From positions 441,366 through 505,365 of the forward strand of contig JABGXU010000007.1 in NCBI GenBank assembly GCA_018675635.1: 64,000 bases of DNA. The letters run 5' to 3'. Below are positions 38,140-46,604 of this stretch, piece after piece. The stretch comes from Gammaproteobacteria bacterium (lineage in GTDB: Bacteria; Pseudomonadota; Gammaproteobacteria; Poriferisulfidales; GCA-002705445). Each line of letters opens with the position of its first letter. Within the stretch, counting starts at the first letter, position 1. Made by a program: the position numbers and the translations under genes. The notes under the pieces are model-generated. The model was not told where the DNA came from, did no database searches, and worked only from the letters and a program-made list of their open reading frames with translations.

Positions 38140-39351
38140 TTATAAGTGATAACTGCTTTCTCCATGACTTCCAAAATCTAACCCATCACTTTTTTCTTCT
38201 TGCTCAGACACTCTGAGACCGATTAGATTTTTTGTAATTATTACTATAATTGCAGTAACTAAAAGTGTGTACAGACTTACACTTACAACACCAATCAGTT
38301 GAACTTTAAATTGAGCAAAAGCACTAGTCCCTTCAGGTAATCCATGTCCGTTAAACATATCAGTTGCTAAAAGTCCGCACATTAAAGTTCCTAAAATTCC
38401 ACCAACACCGTGAACCGCAAAAACATCTAAAGAGTCATCAATTTTAATAGCATTTTTTACAAGGCCTACGAACCAATAACATATTACACCTGAGGATACT
38501 CCTAAGATTAACCCGCCAATAGGACCAATAAAACCTGAGGCAGGCGTAACTGTTGCTAAACCTGCAACCATTCCTGTAATCATACCGACAAGTCCTGGTT
38601 TACCATTTTTATACCAATCAATTAACATCCATGTAATAGTCGCTGATGCTGCTGATATATGTGTTACTAGCATTGCCATTGCCGCATCTTGATTTGCTCC
38701 AAGAGCAGAACCTGCATTAAAACCAAACCAGCCAACCCATAACATGCAAGCGCCAATCATTGCGATAACAGGACTATGCGGTGGTTTCACAGATTTTGGA
38801 AAACCGTGTCTTGATCCTAAAAAATAAGCAATAACTAATGCTGATACACCTGCGGTAGTATGTACAACTATTCCGCCAGCAAAATCCATAACACCAATTT
38901 TTTGAAGCCAGCCGCCGCCCCAAACCCAATGAGTTACTGGACTGTATACAAATAGTAACCATAAGGCAGTAATTAAAATTACAGCAGAAAATTTTATTCT
39001 TTCAACATATGCGCCAACAATTAAAGCTGGGGTAATTATAGCAAATGTCATCTGAAACATTACAAATAAGGATTCTGGAATATCATTATGCAAAGACTCC
39101 CAATTTATTCCTGAAAGAAACATCTTCTCTAAGTTTCCAAAATACATTCCATCACCATTAAATGCTAATGAGTATCCAGCCACAAACCAAATTAATGATG
39201 CTAGACACGCAATAACAAAACATTGCGCTAATGCAGATAATGTATTTTTTGAACCTACTAGACCTGCATAAAAAAGTGCTAGGCCAGGTAATGTCATGAA
39301 AAGTACCAGGGCAGTGGATATAAGTATCCAAGCTGTGTTTGCTTCGTTCAT
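38140..39351 (-). CDS. amt: ammonium transporter
   Basis: Amt-family ammonium channel of 403 residues with about 11 transmembrane helices. It has AWILISTALVLFMTLPGLALFYAG at the start, the pore histidine regions in GGIVVHTTAGV and FAVHGVGG, and the WVGWFGFNAGS motif. Unusually there is no glnK next to it; only 71 bases separate it from the unrelated oxidoreductase gene upstream. It could belong to the same transcript as that gene or have its own promoter. Confidence 0.95.
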   Translation of the reverse strand: MNEANTAWILISTALVLFMTLPGLALFYAGLVGSKNTLSALAQCFVIACLASLIWFVAGYSLAFNGDGMYFGNLEKMFLSGINWESLHNDIPESLFVMFQMTFAIITPALIVGAYVERIKFSAVILITALWLLFVYSPVTHWVWGGGWLQKIGVMDFAGGIVVHTTAGVSALVIAYFLGSRHGFPKSVKPPHSPVIAMIGACMLWVGWFGFNAGSALGANQDAAMAMLVTHISAASATITWMLIDWYKNGKPGLVGMITGMVAGLATVTPASGFIGPIGGLILGVSSGVICYWFVGLVKNAIKIDDSLDVFAVHGVGGILGTLMCGLLATDMFNGHGLPEGTSAFAQFKVQLIGVVSVSLYTLLVTAIIVIITKNLIGLRVSEQEEKSDGLDFGSHGESSYHL

Positions 39352-39422
39352 AGTTAGCTTCTCGTTTTTTTTTTTGTAAATACTTAAACAATATTCAATT
39401 ATTAATATTTAAAGTAATTCTT

Positions 39423-40565
39423 TTAACTTTCCACCATATCTCTGAGTGTCTTAGGTTCTAATTCATATTCTGGTGATATTGCTTTTGCAGGGCAAGCATG
39501 AACACATGCGTAACACCTTATGCACTCATCTTCATCAATATATAATGTATTGTAATATAAGCCAGAAGTGTAAGCTGGATCTATTCTTTGAATATCAGCA
39601 TACTTTCCATTATCTTTAATTTTTCCAAGTTTTGAGGTTTCAACAATACATCCTTTAGTAGGCTTTACTAAAAGACATTCATCACACAAAATACATTTGG
39701 AATTATCAATAACTGGAGCTGGTGATCTTGCATCTTCAAACTTATCAAAAAACATTGATTTTTCCGAGACACCCGCCTCCGCTAAAACTTTTGCACCAGC
39801 ATCTATCATAGGGGGTGGCCCGCAGAAAAAAGCTTTACATGAGTCAGCAGAAACAATGCCCTTTTCTAAATATTCTTTTTTAAAGTGATCTGTAACAAAA
39901 CCTCTAGCGCCTTTCCAATCGGAATTCTCTGGCTCCTCACTTAATACAGGAATAAATTCAAACTTATAACCTTTTGACCACACTTTTGATAACTCACTAA
40001 GTTCTTTAACAAGATACAAATCTTTTTGAGTTCTCGCACCATAAAAGAAATAGCAATTTCTTTTTACTTTTAGATGAACAGCTTCTTCAACAATAGAGTT
40101 TACTGCACTCATACCACTACCGCCAGCTATACATATCATGTCGTCACTTGAGTCATCAATTTTAAATGTACCTAAAGGCGCAGATATTATTATATTTTCA
40201 CCAGTTCTATTTTTATCAAGCCATGCGGAGAACTCTCCTCCAGGTACTTGCCTAATGAAAAAACTGTATTCATTTTTATTTTCGCTTTTTGGAGATTTTG
40301 CAAATGAAAATGCTCTTGGTTTTTTTAGACCTTCAACTTTCAATGTAGCATATTGACCAGCATGAGAATTAAAAGGTAATGCATTATCATTGCATTTAAC
40401 AACTACTCTATATGTGTCTTCAGTAAGATTTTCCATAGATTTAACTACGGCATTATTTATTTTAACTCTGCTAATTTGAACATCTGGATTTGGAGCAGAA
40501 TTAACTTTACTTTTAGAATGAGGTACACCGTTTCTTGGGTAAATAAAATTTGATGCAGATGACAT
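39423..40565 (-). CDS. FNR-type FAD/NAD(P)H reductase with C-terminal ferredoxin domains
   Basis: A 380-residue soluble electron-transfer protein. Residues ~30-270 form a ferredoxin-NADP-reductase module with the FAD motif RAFSFA, the nucleotide motif CIAGGSGMSA and the C-terminal FFCGPPPM. Two iron-sulphur segments follow: CILCDECLLVKPTKGC (about 293-308) and CIRCYACVHACPAKA, the latter a standard [4Fe-4S] pattern. It starts one base after the molybdopterin enzyme with its GGAG site inside that gene, so it is probably the enzyme's NAD(P)-linked partner. The physiological reaction is unknown. Confidence 0.85.
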   Translation of the reverse strand: MSSASNFIYPRNGVPHSKSKVNSAPNPDVQISRVKINNAVVKSMENLTEDTYRVVVKCNDNALPFNSHAGQYATLKVEGLKKPRAFSFAKSPKSENKNEYSFFIRQVPGGEFSAWLDKNRTGENIIISAPLGTFKIDDSSDDMICIAGGSGMSAVNSIVEEAVHLKVKRNCYFFYGARTQKDLYLVKELSELSKVWSKGYKFEFIPVLSEEPENSDWKGARGFVTDHFKKEYLEKGIVSADSCKAFFCGPPPMIDAGAKVLAEAGVSEKSMFFDKFEDARSPAPVIDNSKCILCDECLLVKPTKGCIVETSKLGKIKDNGKYADIQRIDPAYTSGLYYNTLYIDEDECIRCYACVHACPAKAISPEYELEPKTLRDMVES

Positions 40566-42809
40566 TTATACTCCTTGCTTAACAGCGTTTTTAACCATCT
40601 CTTCACTAGCTTTTTCAATTTCAGCTAGAACAGAATAAAATGTTGGGCTCATTCCAAAATCAGTTAACATTTCAGAATTAAGAACATTAACATTTAGACC
40701 ACTTGGTGTATTACTACCTTTAAATTGTTTTTGGGTAGCACACACTCCATCTAGCAACCCATCTATTATTACCGCATAACAATAAGTTTCGCCTTTATCA
40801 TTATAAAGTTTAACTAAGTCACCATCTTTAATATCTCTTTTTTTAGCGTCCTGTGTACTCATTTCGACCGTTGGTCTTGACTGCATTGCTTGATGTCTTG
40901 GCACAGATTGAAATGAATCACCAATAAAATAATGTGCCGCACTACTTAAAACCTGTATAGGATATTTTGATCTAAGTGGATCTTCTTGTCCAAATACTTC
41001 AGGAACATATTCTGGAAATGGGCTTACATTTGGATAAGCTTCAGTTATTGCCTCACACTTAATTTCAATTTTTTTACTAGGTGTTTCCCATCCGTTATTT
41101 AAAAAATCACGTCTCTTTGATCCTGTTGAAGCTCTAGCCCATCCATTCTTTACAAGATCATCATAATTAATACCTTCTGTTAAACAATTAAACCTTTCGC
41201 CTTCATCATTATTAGCTTCGATAAGTATATCTTTGATAATCTCTTCATCTGTTTGAGTAAAAGCATTATCTTTTGGATCAACATAATCCATTTTCTTCGC
41301 CAACATTCTAAACAACTCTGTATTGTTAATACTTTCACCTAATGGCTCAATTACCGCTTTAGCAACACCCATATACCATGAACCATAAGCCCAATGGCAA
41401 TCTGTTCTTTCTAGCGCAGTGTCCGCAGGAAGAACAATATCTGCATACATACACGAATCTGTCCAAAAAGTTTCATGAACAGCTACAAATAAATCATCTC
41501 TAGACATTCCTTTTCTTACATTCCCACTATTTGGTGCGCAATTAGCAATATCACTGTTGTATACAAATAACGATTTAATAGGTGGGTCTAATTGCTCCCC
41601 ATCAACTCCAATGTTATCCGCAAGAGCTCTTCCTATTTGAACCATATTTACTACTCTTTTTTCCGCTCTATTTCCTAAGTCAGGTCTTTGAAGTTTTGCC
41701 AAGTCAAAACGCAACCACATTTCTTCTAACTGACCAAAAGCTGCCCCACCGCATTCTTCTCTCCAAGAACCATTAAAGCAAGGAAGTACTAAAACTGCTC
41801 GGCACATTTGTCCGGAATTTTGATGTCTATTTAAACCATAATTGGCTCTTATATAAGATTTTTTTGTTTTAGCATACTCTATTGCGAGTTTCTCAATCTC
41901 AGAAGCTTTAACGCCTGTAACTTTTTCTGCTTCCTCTAAAGTATATCTTGGTAATATTTTTTCAACGAACTCTTCCCAGCCAAGTGTTTGTGTGTTTAAA
42001 AAATCAACATCGTGCAAATTATTATCAACAATAACTTTCATCATTGCGTTTGCTAGAAAAGCATCTGTGCCTGGTTTAGGTTGTATATGCCAGTCAGCCA
42101 TCATTGTTGTTCTTGTCTCCCTAGGATCAACAACAACTAATTTCATACCTCTGTCTTGAGCTTCTCGAATAAATGGGATTGAATGAACTCCTGTACTTAC
42201 AAGATTAGCTCCCCATAAGATCATTAGTTCACAACCATCTCTTGCGGCCTCGCCAACATGCGGTCCATTTGCTAAACCATAGGTATATAAACCTGCCCAC
42301 ATTGCAGCGTAAATGCATATTGATTGCTCTAATCTTGCAGCTTCCATTTTATTCCAGAAACGATTGTCCATAGTCCAATAGCCAAGCATTCCTAATGTTC
42401 CAGAATATGAAAAAGGCTGAACTGCTTCGCTTCCGTATTCTTTAATAGTTTCTTTAAAATTTTGTGTAATAGTATCTAAAGCCTCATCCCAAGTAATTCT
42501 TTCAAATTTTGCACCCAAGCCTTTTGCCCCAACCCTTTTATGAGGATAAAGAACTCTATTTTCATTATAAACAAAATCAATATAATGATTTACCTTGTTA
42601 CATAAATATCCTTCAGTAATTGGGTGTGATGGATCTCCTTGAACGCTAACAGCCTTTCCAGTTTTATCATTTCTTGTTACAAGCATTGAGCAAGTATCTG
42701 GGCAATCGTGCGGACAACATACATGATGTATTGAATGCCCTTCTGGAGCATCTATTTTAGGTATATAATTAACTACTGTGCTTGTCTTATCTTTAGGTTT
42801 AGCTGACAT
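40566..42809 (-). CDS. molybdopterin-dependent oxidoreductase (DMSO-reductase superfamily)
   Basis: A 747-residue cytoplasmic molybdopterin enzyme. An N-terminal iron-sulphur motif HVCCPHDCPDTCSM plus a distal Cys in GYLCNKV precedes the pterin-binding domains (LMILWGANLVSTG, VVVDPRETRT, KPGTDAFLANAMM) and a C-terminal molydopterin-dinucleotide domain (STQDAKKRDIKDGDLVKLYNDKG). No Tat signal is seen. The usual Cys/SeCys of formate dehydrogenases is not obvious at the active-site segment (SICIYAAMWAGLYTYG). The start at 42809 follows AAGGAGAGG. The FNR/ferredoxin gene follows directly. Substrate unknown; a formate dehydrogenase role is only one option. Confidence 0.85.
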   Translation of the reverse strand: MSAKPKDKTSTVVNYIPKIDAPEGHSIHHVCCPHDCPDTCSMLVTRNDKTGKAVSVQGDPSHPITEGYLCNKVNHYIDFVYNENRVLYPHKRVGAKGLGAKFERITWDEALDTITQNFKETIKEYGSEAVQPFSYSGTLGMLGYWTMDNRFWNKMEAARLEQSICIYAAMWAGLYTYGLANGPHVGEAARDGCELMILWGANLVSTGVHSIPFIREAQDRGMKLVVVDPRETRTTMMADWHIQPKPGTDAFLANAMMKVIVDNNLHDVDFLNTQTLGWEEFVEKILPRYTLEEAEKVTGVKASEIEKLAIEYAKTKKSYIRANYGLNRHQNSGQMCRAVLVLPCFNGSWREECGGAAFGQLEEMWLRFDLAKLQRPDLGNRAEKRVVNMVQIGRALADNIGVDGEQLDPPIKSLFVYNSDIANCAPNSGNVRKGMSRDDLFVAVHETFWTDSCMYADIVLPADTALERTDCHWAYGSWYMGVAKAVIEPLGESINNTELFRMLAKKMDYVDPKDNAFTQTDEEIIKDILIEANNDEGERFNCLTEGINYDDLVKNGWARASTGSKRRDFLNNGWETPSKKIEIKCEAITEAYPNVSPFPEYVPEVFGQEDPLRSKYPIQVLSSAAHYFIGDSFQSVPRHQAMQSRPTVEMSTQDAKKRDIKDGDLVKLYNDKGETYCYAVIIDGLLDGVCATQKQFKGSNTPSGLNVNVLNSEMLTDFGMSPTFYSVLAEIEKASEEMVKNAVKQGV

Positions 42810-43161
42810 TTCCTCTCCTTTCAGAATCTCTTTAACTTTGATGCCTATATTATTATAGGCTATTTTTATATCCATATAGTAATACAATTTTTTACACAAT
42901 AAAATACATACATTAAATATAAATTAATATTGTTAATTAACGTTATTTAATATTTTTATTCACTCAAAATAACTTATATCAAAAAAACAAAATACATAAA
43001 TTTGATTCAAAAAAGATACTTAAATAAAATATTTTAAAACTGATGTAAGTATTTGAAAATACTATTAATAATATTCTTAGCGTGTATTAATATTATGAGG
43101 GAGGAATATTTCTTAAAATACGAAGTGGTCTAATAACATAACTACAACATATACTTTAAAT
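42810..43161. other. gene-free AT-rich region between mop gene and tRNA-Lys
   Basis: 352 bases with no convincing gene. The left end is the leader of the molybdopterin gene with its ribosome site and an 18-base dyad (42843-42860). The rest is AT-rich with short runs and no hairpin plus T-run. A 12-codon frame at 43095 is not supported. Confidence 0.6.
42843..42860. promoter_or_regulatory. perfect 18-base dyad in the leader of the molybdopterin gene
   Basis: GCCTATA-TTAT-TATAGGC is a perfect 7-bp inverted repeat 33 bases before the ATG of the molybdopterin oxidoreductase. It could be a repressor operator or an mRNA hairpin. I do not recognise it as a named regulator's site. Confidence 0.4.
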
Positions 43162-43238
<77 letters not shown>

Positions 43239-43250
43239 AATGAGTTTGTG

Positions 43251-43278
43251 ATTGTACAGTTGATTATTTATATAACAA
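43251..43278 (-). promoter_or_regulatory. putative tRNA-Lys promoter
   Basis: On the minus strand a -35-like TTGTTA (43278-43273) and a -10-like TACAAT (43256-43251) are 16 bases apart, and the -10 ends 12 bases before the mature tRNA. Inferred from motif and spacing. Confidence 0.4.
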
Positions 43279-43416
43279 GAATTATTTTTATACACTATTT
43301 ATTTACGTGGAATCTGTATCTATTAATTTTTCTAACTTATATCCCCATTCTCTTCTATATCATTAATACAATATTAGAGTAAACTATGTATAAAGTAGCT
43401 TGAACGAGAGAGAATA

Positions 43417-43788
43417 ATGACTGATAGCGTTTTTGAAAAACTAGGCGGAGATGAAGCAGTTAATGTTGCGGTTGATCTTTTCTACGGCAAAGTCCTTGCT
43501 GATGAAAGAATCAAACATTTCTTTACTGGTGTTGATATGAGTCAGCAAAAAGCACATATGAAACGTTTTATGAAGTATGCATTCGGTGGAATCACAAATT
43601 ATAATGGCAAAAGTTTGCGCAACGCGCATAAGCATCTAGTAGAAGAGATGGGCTTATCAGACAAACATTTTGATGCGGTTTTAGAGAACCTAGGTAGTAC
43701 ATTGAAAGATATTGGTGTTGATGACGCTTTAATTGCAGAAGCTGCGCAGATCGTTGAATCAACACGAAGTGATGTTCTCAACAAGTAA
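43417..43788 (+). CDS. glbN: group I truncated haemoglobin
   Basis: A 123-residue 2-on-2 globin. The N-terminal VFEKLGGDEAVNVAVDLFYGKVLADERIKHFF is typical, with the distal Phe22-Tyr23 (B-helix) and the proximal His71 in LRNAHKHL. Roles in the family include oxygen or nitric-oxide handling; here nothing adjacent decides it. A GAGAGAG ribosome site precedes the ATG. Its codons are visibly richer in G+C than the surroundings, suggesting high expression or recent acquisition. It is a lone gene between tRNA-Lys and the convergent queC. Confidence 0.93.
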   Translation: MTDSVFEKLGGDEAVNVAVDLFYGKVLADERIKHFFTGVDMSQQKAHMKRFMKYAFGGITNYNGKSLRNAHKHLVEEMGLSDKHFDAVLENLGSTLKDIGVDDALIAEAAQIVESTRSDVLNK

Positions 43789-43834
43789 AAAACTTCAAGT
43801 TCAAAAAATTCAGCATTAAAAATAACAAATTAAC

Positions 43835-44509
43835 TTAAATATATAATGTTTCATCAGCTAGTTCATTTTCTTCAAAAGCTTTCTTCCTAAAAAGACATGA
43901 TTCACATATACCGCAAGCTTTTCCATCCACAGTTGCTTGATAGCATGAAACAGTTTGTAAATAATTTACACCAAGCGAATGCCCTAATTTAATAATATCA
44001 TTTTTTTTCATAGCAACTAAAGGCCTATGAATTATAAATTTGTTTCCTTCAACTCCAGACTTAGACCCAAAGTTAACCATTTTTTCATATGAATCAAGAA
44101 AATTATCTCTACAGTCAGGATAACCAGAATAATCTATGGCATTAGCACCAATAAAAATATCAGTCACATTATTAGTCTCAGCCCATGAGCAAGCTATAGA
44201 TAAAAAAATAATATTTCTCATAGGTACATACGTAACTGGAATCTCATCATCATTGTCATTAACTATTTCTATCTTATTATTGGTTAATGCAGAATTAGAA
44301 AACTTAGTAAAATCTATATTAAAAATTTTATGATCTATGCAATTATATTTTTTTGAATAATAAGTAGCTGAATTAATTTCAGCTAGACTGCGTTGCCCAT
44401 AATTAAATGTTATTGTATAGCAATCAAAACCTCGATCCTTAGCGTAAGCTAAAGTCGTAACTGAATCCATGCCACCAGAAAGAACAATAACAGCTTTTTT
44501 ATTTATCAT
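43835..44509 (-). CDS. queC: 7-cyano-7-deazaguanine synthase
   Basis: QueC makes preQ0 from 7-carboxy-7-deazaguanine, ATP and ammonia in queuosine synthesis. The 224-residue protein opens with the PP-loop VLSGGMDSVTTLAYA and ends with a zinc-binding cluster CYQATVDGKACGICESC. The ATG at 44509 overlaps the queE stop (TAATG), so translation is coupled; the longer in-frame start inside queE is unlikely. Confidence 0.95.
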   Translation of the reverse strand: MINKKAVIVLSGGMDSVTTLAYAKDRGFDCYTITFNYGQRSLAEINSATYYSKKYNCIDHKIFNIDFTKFSNSALTNNKIEIVNDNDDEIPVTYVPMRNIIFLSIACSWAETNNVTDIFIGANAIDYSGYPDCRDNFLDSYEKMVNFGSKSGVEGNKFIIHRPLVAMKKNDIIKLGHSLGVNYLQTVSCYQATVDGKACGICESCLFRKKAFEENELADETLYI

Positions 44510-45159
44510 TATTTTCCTCTTTCGTTGCCCCAAATATATTTGTGAAGCTGAAGCTGAAGCGTAACATTTAAATTATCTTTTAGTATCCAGTCTGCTATAT
44601 CTGATAAACCTAAAGACTCATGTACAGGTGAAAAATAAATGTTGTCTGTATTTGATAAATTATTTTTAACTATAACGTCTTTTGACCATTCGTAATCCAG
44701 TTTATTGCCGATAACAAATTTAATAACATCTGTAGCTTTTAAAATTGATAAATTATTATAAATATTTTTACTATCTTCATTAGAGGATGGGGTTTTAATA
44801 TCCATAACAATCTCAACGGAATTAGGTATTATGCTTATATCAATTAAACCGCTCGTTTCTATTGACACCTTGTATGATTTTTCTATTAAAGTATTTAATA
44901 GATTAACTATATTTTTTTGAGCTAAAGGCTCTCCTCCAGTCACAGTAATATATTTTGTGTTATAAATTTTAATTTTTGAAATAATATTATCAATTGATGT
45001 TTTTTTACCTTCCGAAAAAGCGTATTCGGTATCACAATATGAACATCTAAAAGGACATCCTGCGGTTCTTATAAAAATTGTAGGCTTACCTGTATTTTTA
45101 GCCTCACCTTGAATGGAATAAAAAATTTCATTTATTGATATATTAAAATTATCACTCAT
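44509..45159 (-). CDS. queE: 7-carboxy-7-deazaguanine synthase
   Basis: Radical SAM enzyme of queuosine synthesis acting on 6-carboxytetrahydropterin. The 216-residue protein has the cluster motif AGCPFRCSYCDTEYAF (C-x3-C-x2-C, near residues 35-42) and the SAM-binding TVTGGEPLAQ. It lies 11 bases after cpoB and leads into queC, the normal neighbourhood behind tol-pal. The QueD substrate-maker could be the fusion at 13.5 kb. Confidence 0.94.
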   Translation of the reverse strand: MSDNFNISINEIFYSIQGEAKNTGKPTIFIRTAGCPFRCSYCDTEYAFSEGKKTSIDNIISKIKIYNTKYITVTGGEPLAQKNIVNLLNTLIEKSYKVSIETSGLIDISIIPNSVEIVMDIKTPSSNEDSKNIYNNLSILKATDVIKFVIGNKLDYEWSKDVIVKNNLSNTDNIYFSPVHESLGLSDIADWILKDNLNVTLQLQLHKYIWGNERGK

Positions 45160-45170
45160 TTAATCTTATT

Positions 45171-46034
45171 TTATCTACCTTTAACATCCATGGTCTTAAT
45201 TTTTTTATCAGCCAACTGCGAAAGACTTGTGTTTGGGTAATCTTTTAAAATAGCAGAAAATATAAATCTAGCTTCTTTCCATTTTTTTATAGAGTAATAA
45301 CAATATCCAATTTTAAGTTTTGCATCAGCAATTTTGCTACTGTTAGGATATTTTTCTACTACTTTAGCAAAATTAACCATTGCGCCGATGTAATCACCTG
45401 AAGCATAAATGGATTCACTTAACCAGTATTGTGCATTTGCAGCATAATTACTATCCTGGAATAAATACAAAAAAGCATTAAAAACATCTACAGCTTCCGA
45501 ATATTTTTTATCTTTTACCAACTGAAACGCAGACCTATAAAGCTCTATTTCATTTTTTAACTGATACTCTGATAATTTTTTTTTAAAATTATCATTTTTA
45601 TAGGTCTTAGCTATATCTAATTCATTTTCATCTAACGGAATTATCCCAGGATTTTTTTCATTGGCAATAGAGATTTTTTCATCTTTATTTATATTTGTCT
45701 GATTTATTTCATTATCCTTTTTTTCTAAACTTTTATTTTTATTATTATTTATTGGAATATTACTTTTGATTTTACTATTGGAAATTTTTGTCTCTAAGTC
45801 ATTTTCTAAATTTTTGATTTTTTTTGAAAGATGTTCGTATAGTCTCTCTTGCTGGCCTTGAAGTTCAGTAATTTTATTATTCAGTTGCTCATTCTCTTCA
45901 GTTAATTGTTGCATCTGTAATCTAATCATTTCTATACGCTCATACATTCTCATAAGACGATCAGAACTATCATCTGAAAAACTGTTCAGTGATAAAATAC
46001 AGAAAAATGTAAAAATAAATATTTTCTTTAACAC
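45171..46034 (-). CDS. cpoB: Tol-Pal system protein CpoB (YbgF)
   Basis: Periplasmic protein that in E. coli links Tol-Pal with PBP1B during division. 287 residues with a GTG start (46034) behind AGGA, a signal peptide (1-20), a trimeric coiled coil (about 28-90, MRMYERIEMIRLQMQQL) and C-terminal TPR repeats (about 165-280, EAVDVFNAFLYLFQDSNYAANAQYWLSES in pieces). The linker (95-150) is Asn/Lys-rich and poorly conserved. It follows pal directly. Confidence 0.9.
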   Translation of the reverse strand: MLKKIFIFTFFCILSLNSFSDDSSDRLMRMYERIEMIRLQMQQLTEENEQLNNKITELQGQQERLYEHLSKKIKNLENDLETKISNSKIKSNIPINNNKNKSLEKKDNEINQTNINKDEKISIANEKNPGIIPLDENELDIAKTYKNDNFKKKLSEYQLKNEIELYRSAFQLVKDKKYSEAVDVFNAFLYLFQDSNYAANAQYWLSESIYASGDYIGAMVNFAKVVEKYPNSSKIADAKLKIGYCYYSIKKWKEARFIFSAILKDYPNTSLSQLADKKIKTMDVKGR

Positions 46035-46035
46035 A

Positions 46036-46581
46036 TTATTTTCCTGTGTTACTAAACACTATTTCAACTCTTCTGTTCAAAGAATATGTTTCTTCATCTG
46101 CACCTTCTATTTTAGGGCTTTCTTCTCCGTAACTAACTACCTCCATAGCTTCTGCAGACACACCATTTATTAACATTATTTCTTTTATAGTTTCAGCCCT
46201 TTTTTCACCTAATGCTAAATTATAGGCTCTTGAGCCTCTCTCGTCAGCATGTCCTTCTATTCTTATCGATGCTTTTTTATATTTATTTAGGTAATTTGAG
46301 TATTTTTTTATAATTTTTTTATCATCATCTTTGCTAACTGCATACTCATCATACTCAAAGTAGATTACATTATTTCCTAAGGTGTATCCTTTACTATCTA
46401 CAGAATCTAAATTAACACTTTCAGCAGATGTAACTTTATCCACAGTGCCTTCTTCAGGTTTTGTTAACATCGGTTCTGTTGTAACTATAACATCTGGATC
46501 CTTTTGGTTTAGTATTGAGCATCCTGATATTCCAAAAATAATTGATACTATAATAATATTTTTTATAAATCTTGTAAGCAC
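46036..46581 (-). CDS. pal: peptidoglycan-associated lipoprotein
   Basis: Outer-membrane lipoprotein that holds the envelope to peptidoglycan. 181 residues from a GTG start (46581) with a GGAGAG site. The lipobox GISGC puts the lipidated Cys at residue 21. The OmpA-like domain (about 70-178) has IRIEGHADERGSRAYNLALG and the NRRVEI ending. Fits exactly in tolB-pal-cpoB order. Confidence 0.96.
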   Translation of the reverse strand: MLTRFIKNIIIVSIIFGISGCSILNQKDPDVIVTTEPMLTKPEEGTVDKVTSAESVNLDSVDSKGYTLGNNVIYFEYDEYAVSKDDDKKIIKKYSNYLNKYKKASIRIEGHADERGSRAYNLALGEKRAETIKEIMLINGVSAEAMEVVSYGEESPKIEGADEETYSLNRRVEIVFSNTGK

Positions 46582-46604
46582 TTTTTCTCTCCGTTATATA
46601 TTAA

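Noticed and set aside
38110..38160. AAAGAA/TTCTTT dyad at the bepA-amt junction as a terminator
   Set aside because: Stem is only weak A-T pairs and no T-run follows.
40566..42809. Naming the molybdopterin enzyme as formate dehydrogenase
   Set aside because: The active-site Cys/SeCys is not evident and the family holds many substrates.
42961..43020. Possible FNR/ANR-type boxes (TTGATTCAA and TATATCAA) upstream of the molybdopterin gene
   Set aside because: The halves lack the TTGAT-N4-ATCAA spacing and such AT-rich matches are expected by chance.
43095..43133. 12-codon ORF with GAGGGAGG inside it near 43.1 kb
   Set aside because: No ribosome site before its ATG, no downstream gene for it to lead, and the purine run itself has no start codon at a proper distance.
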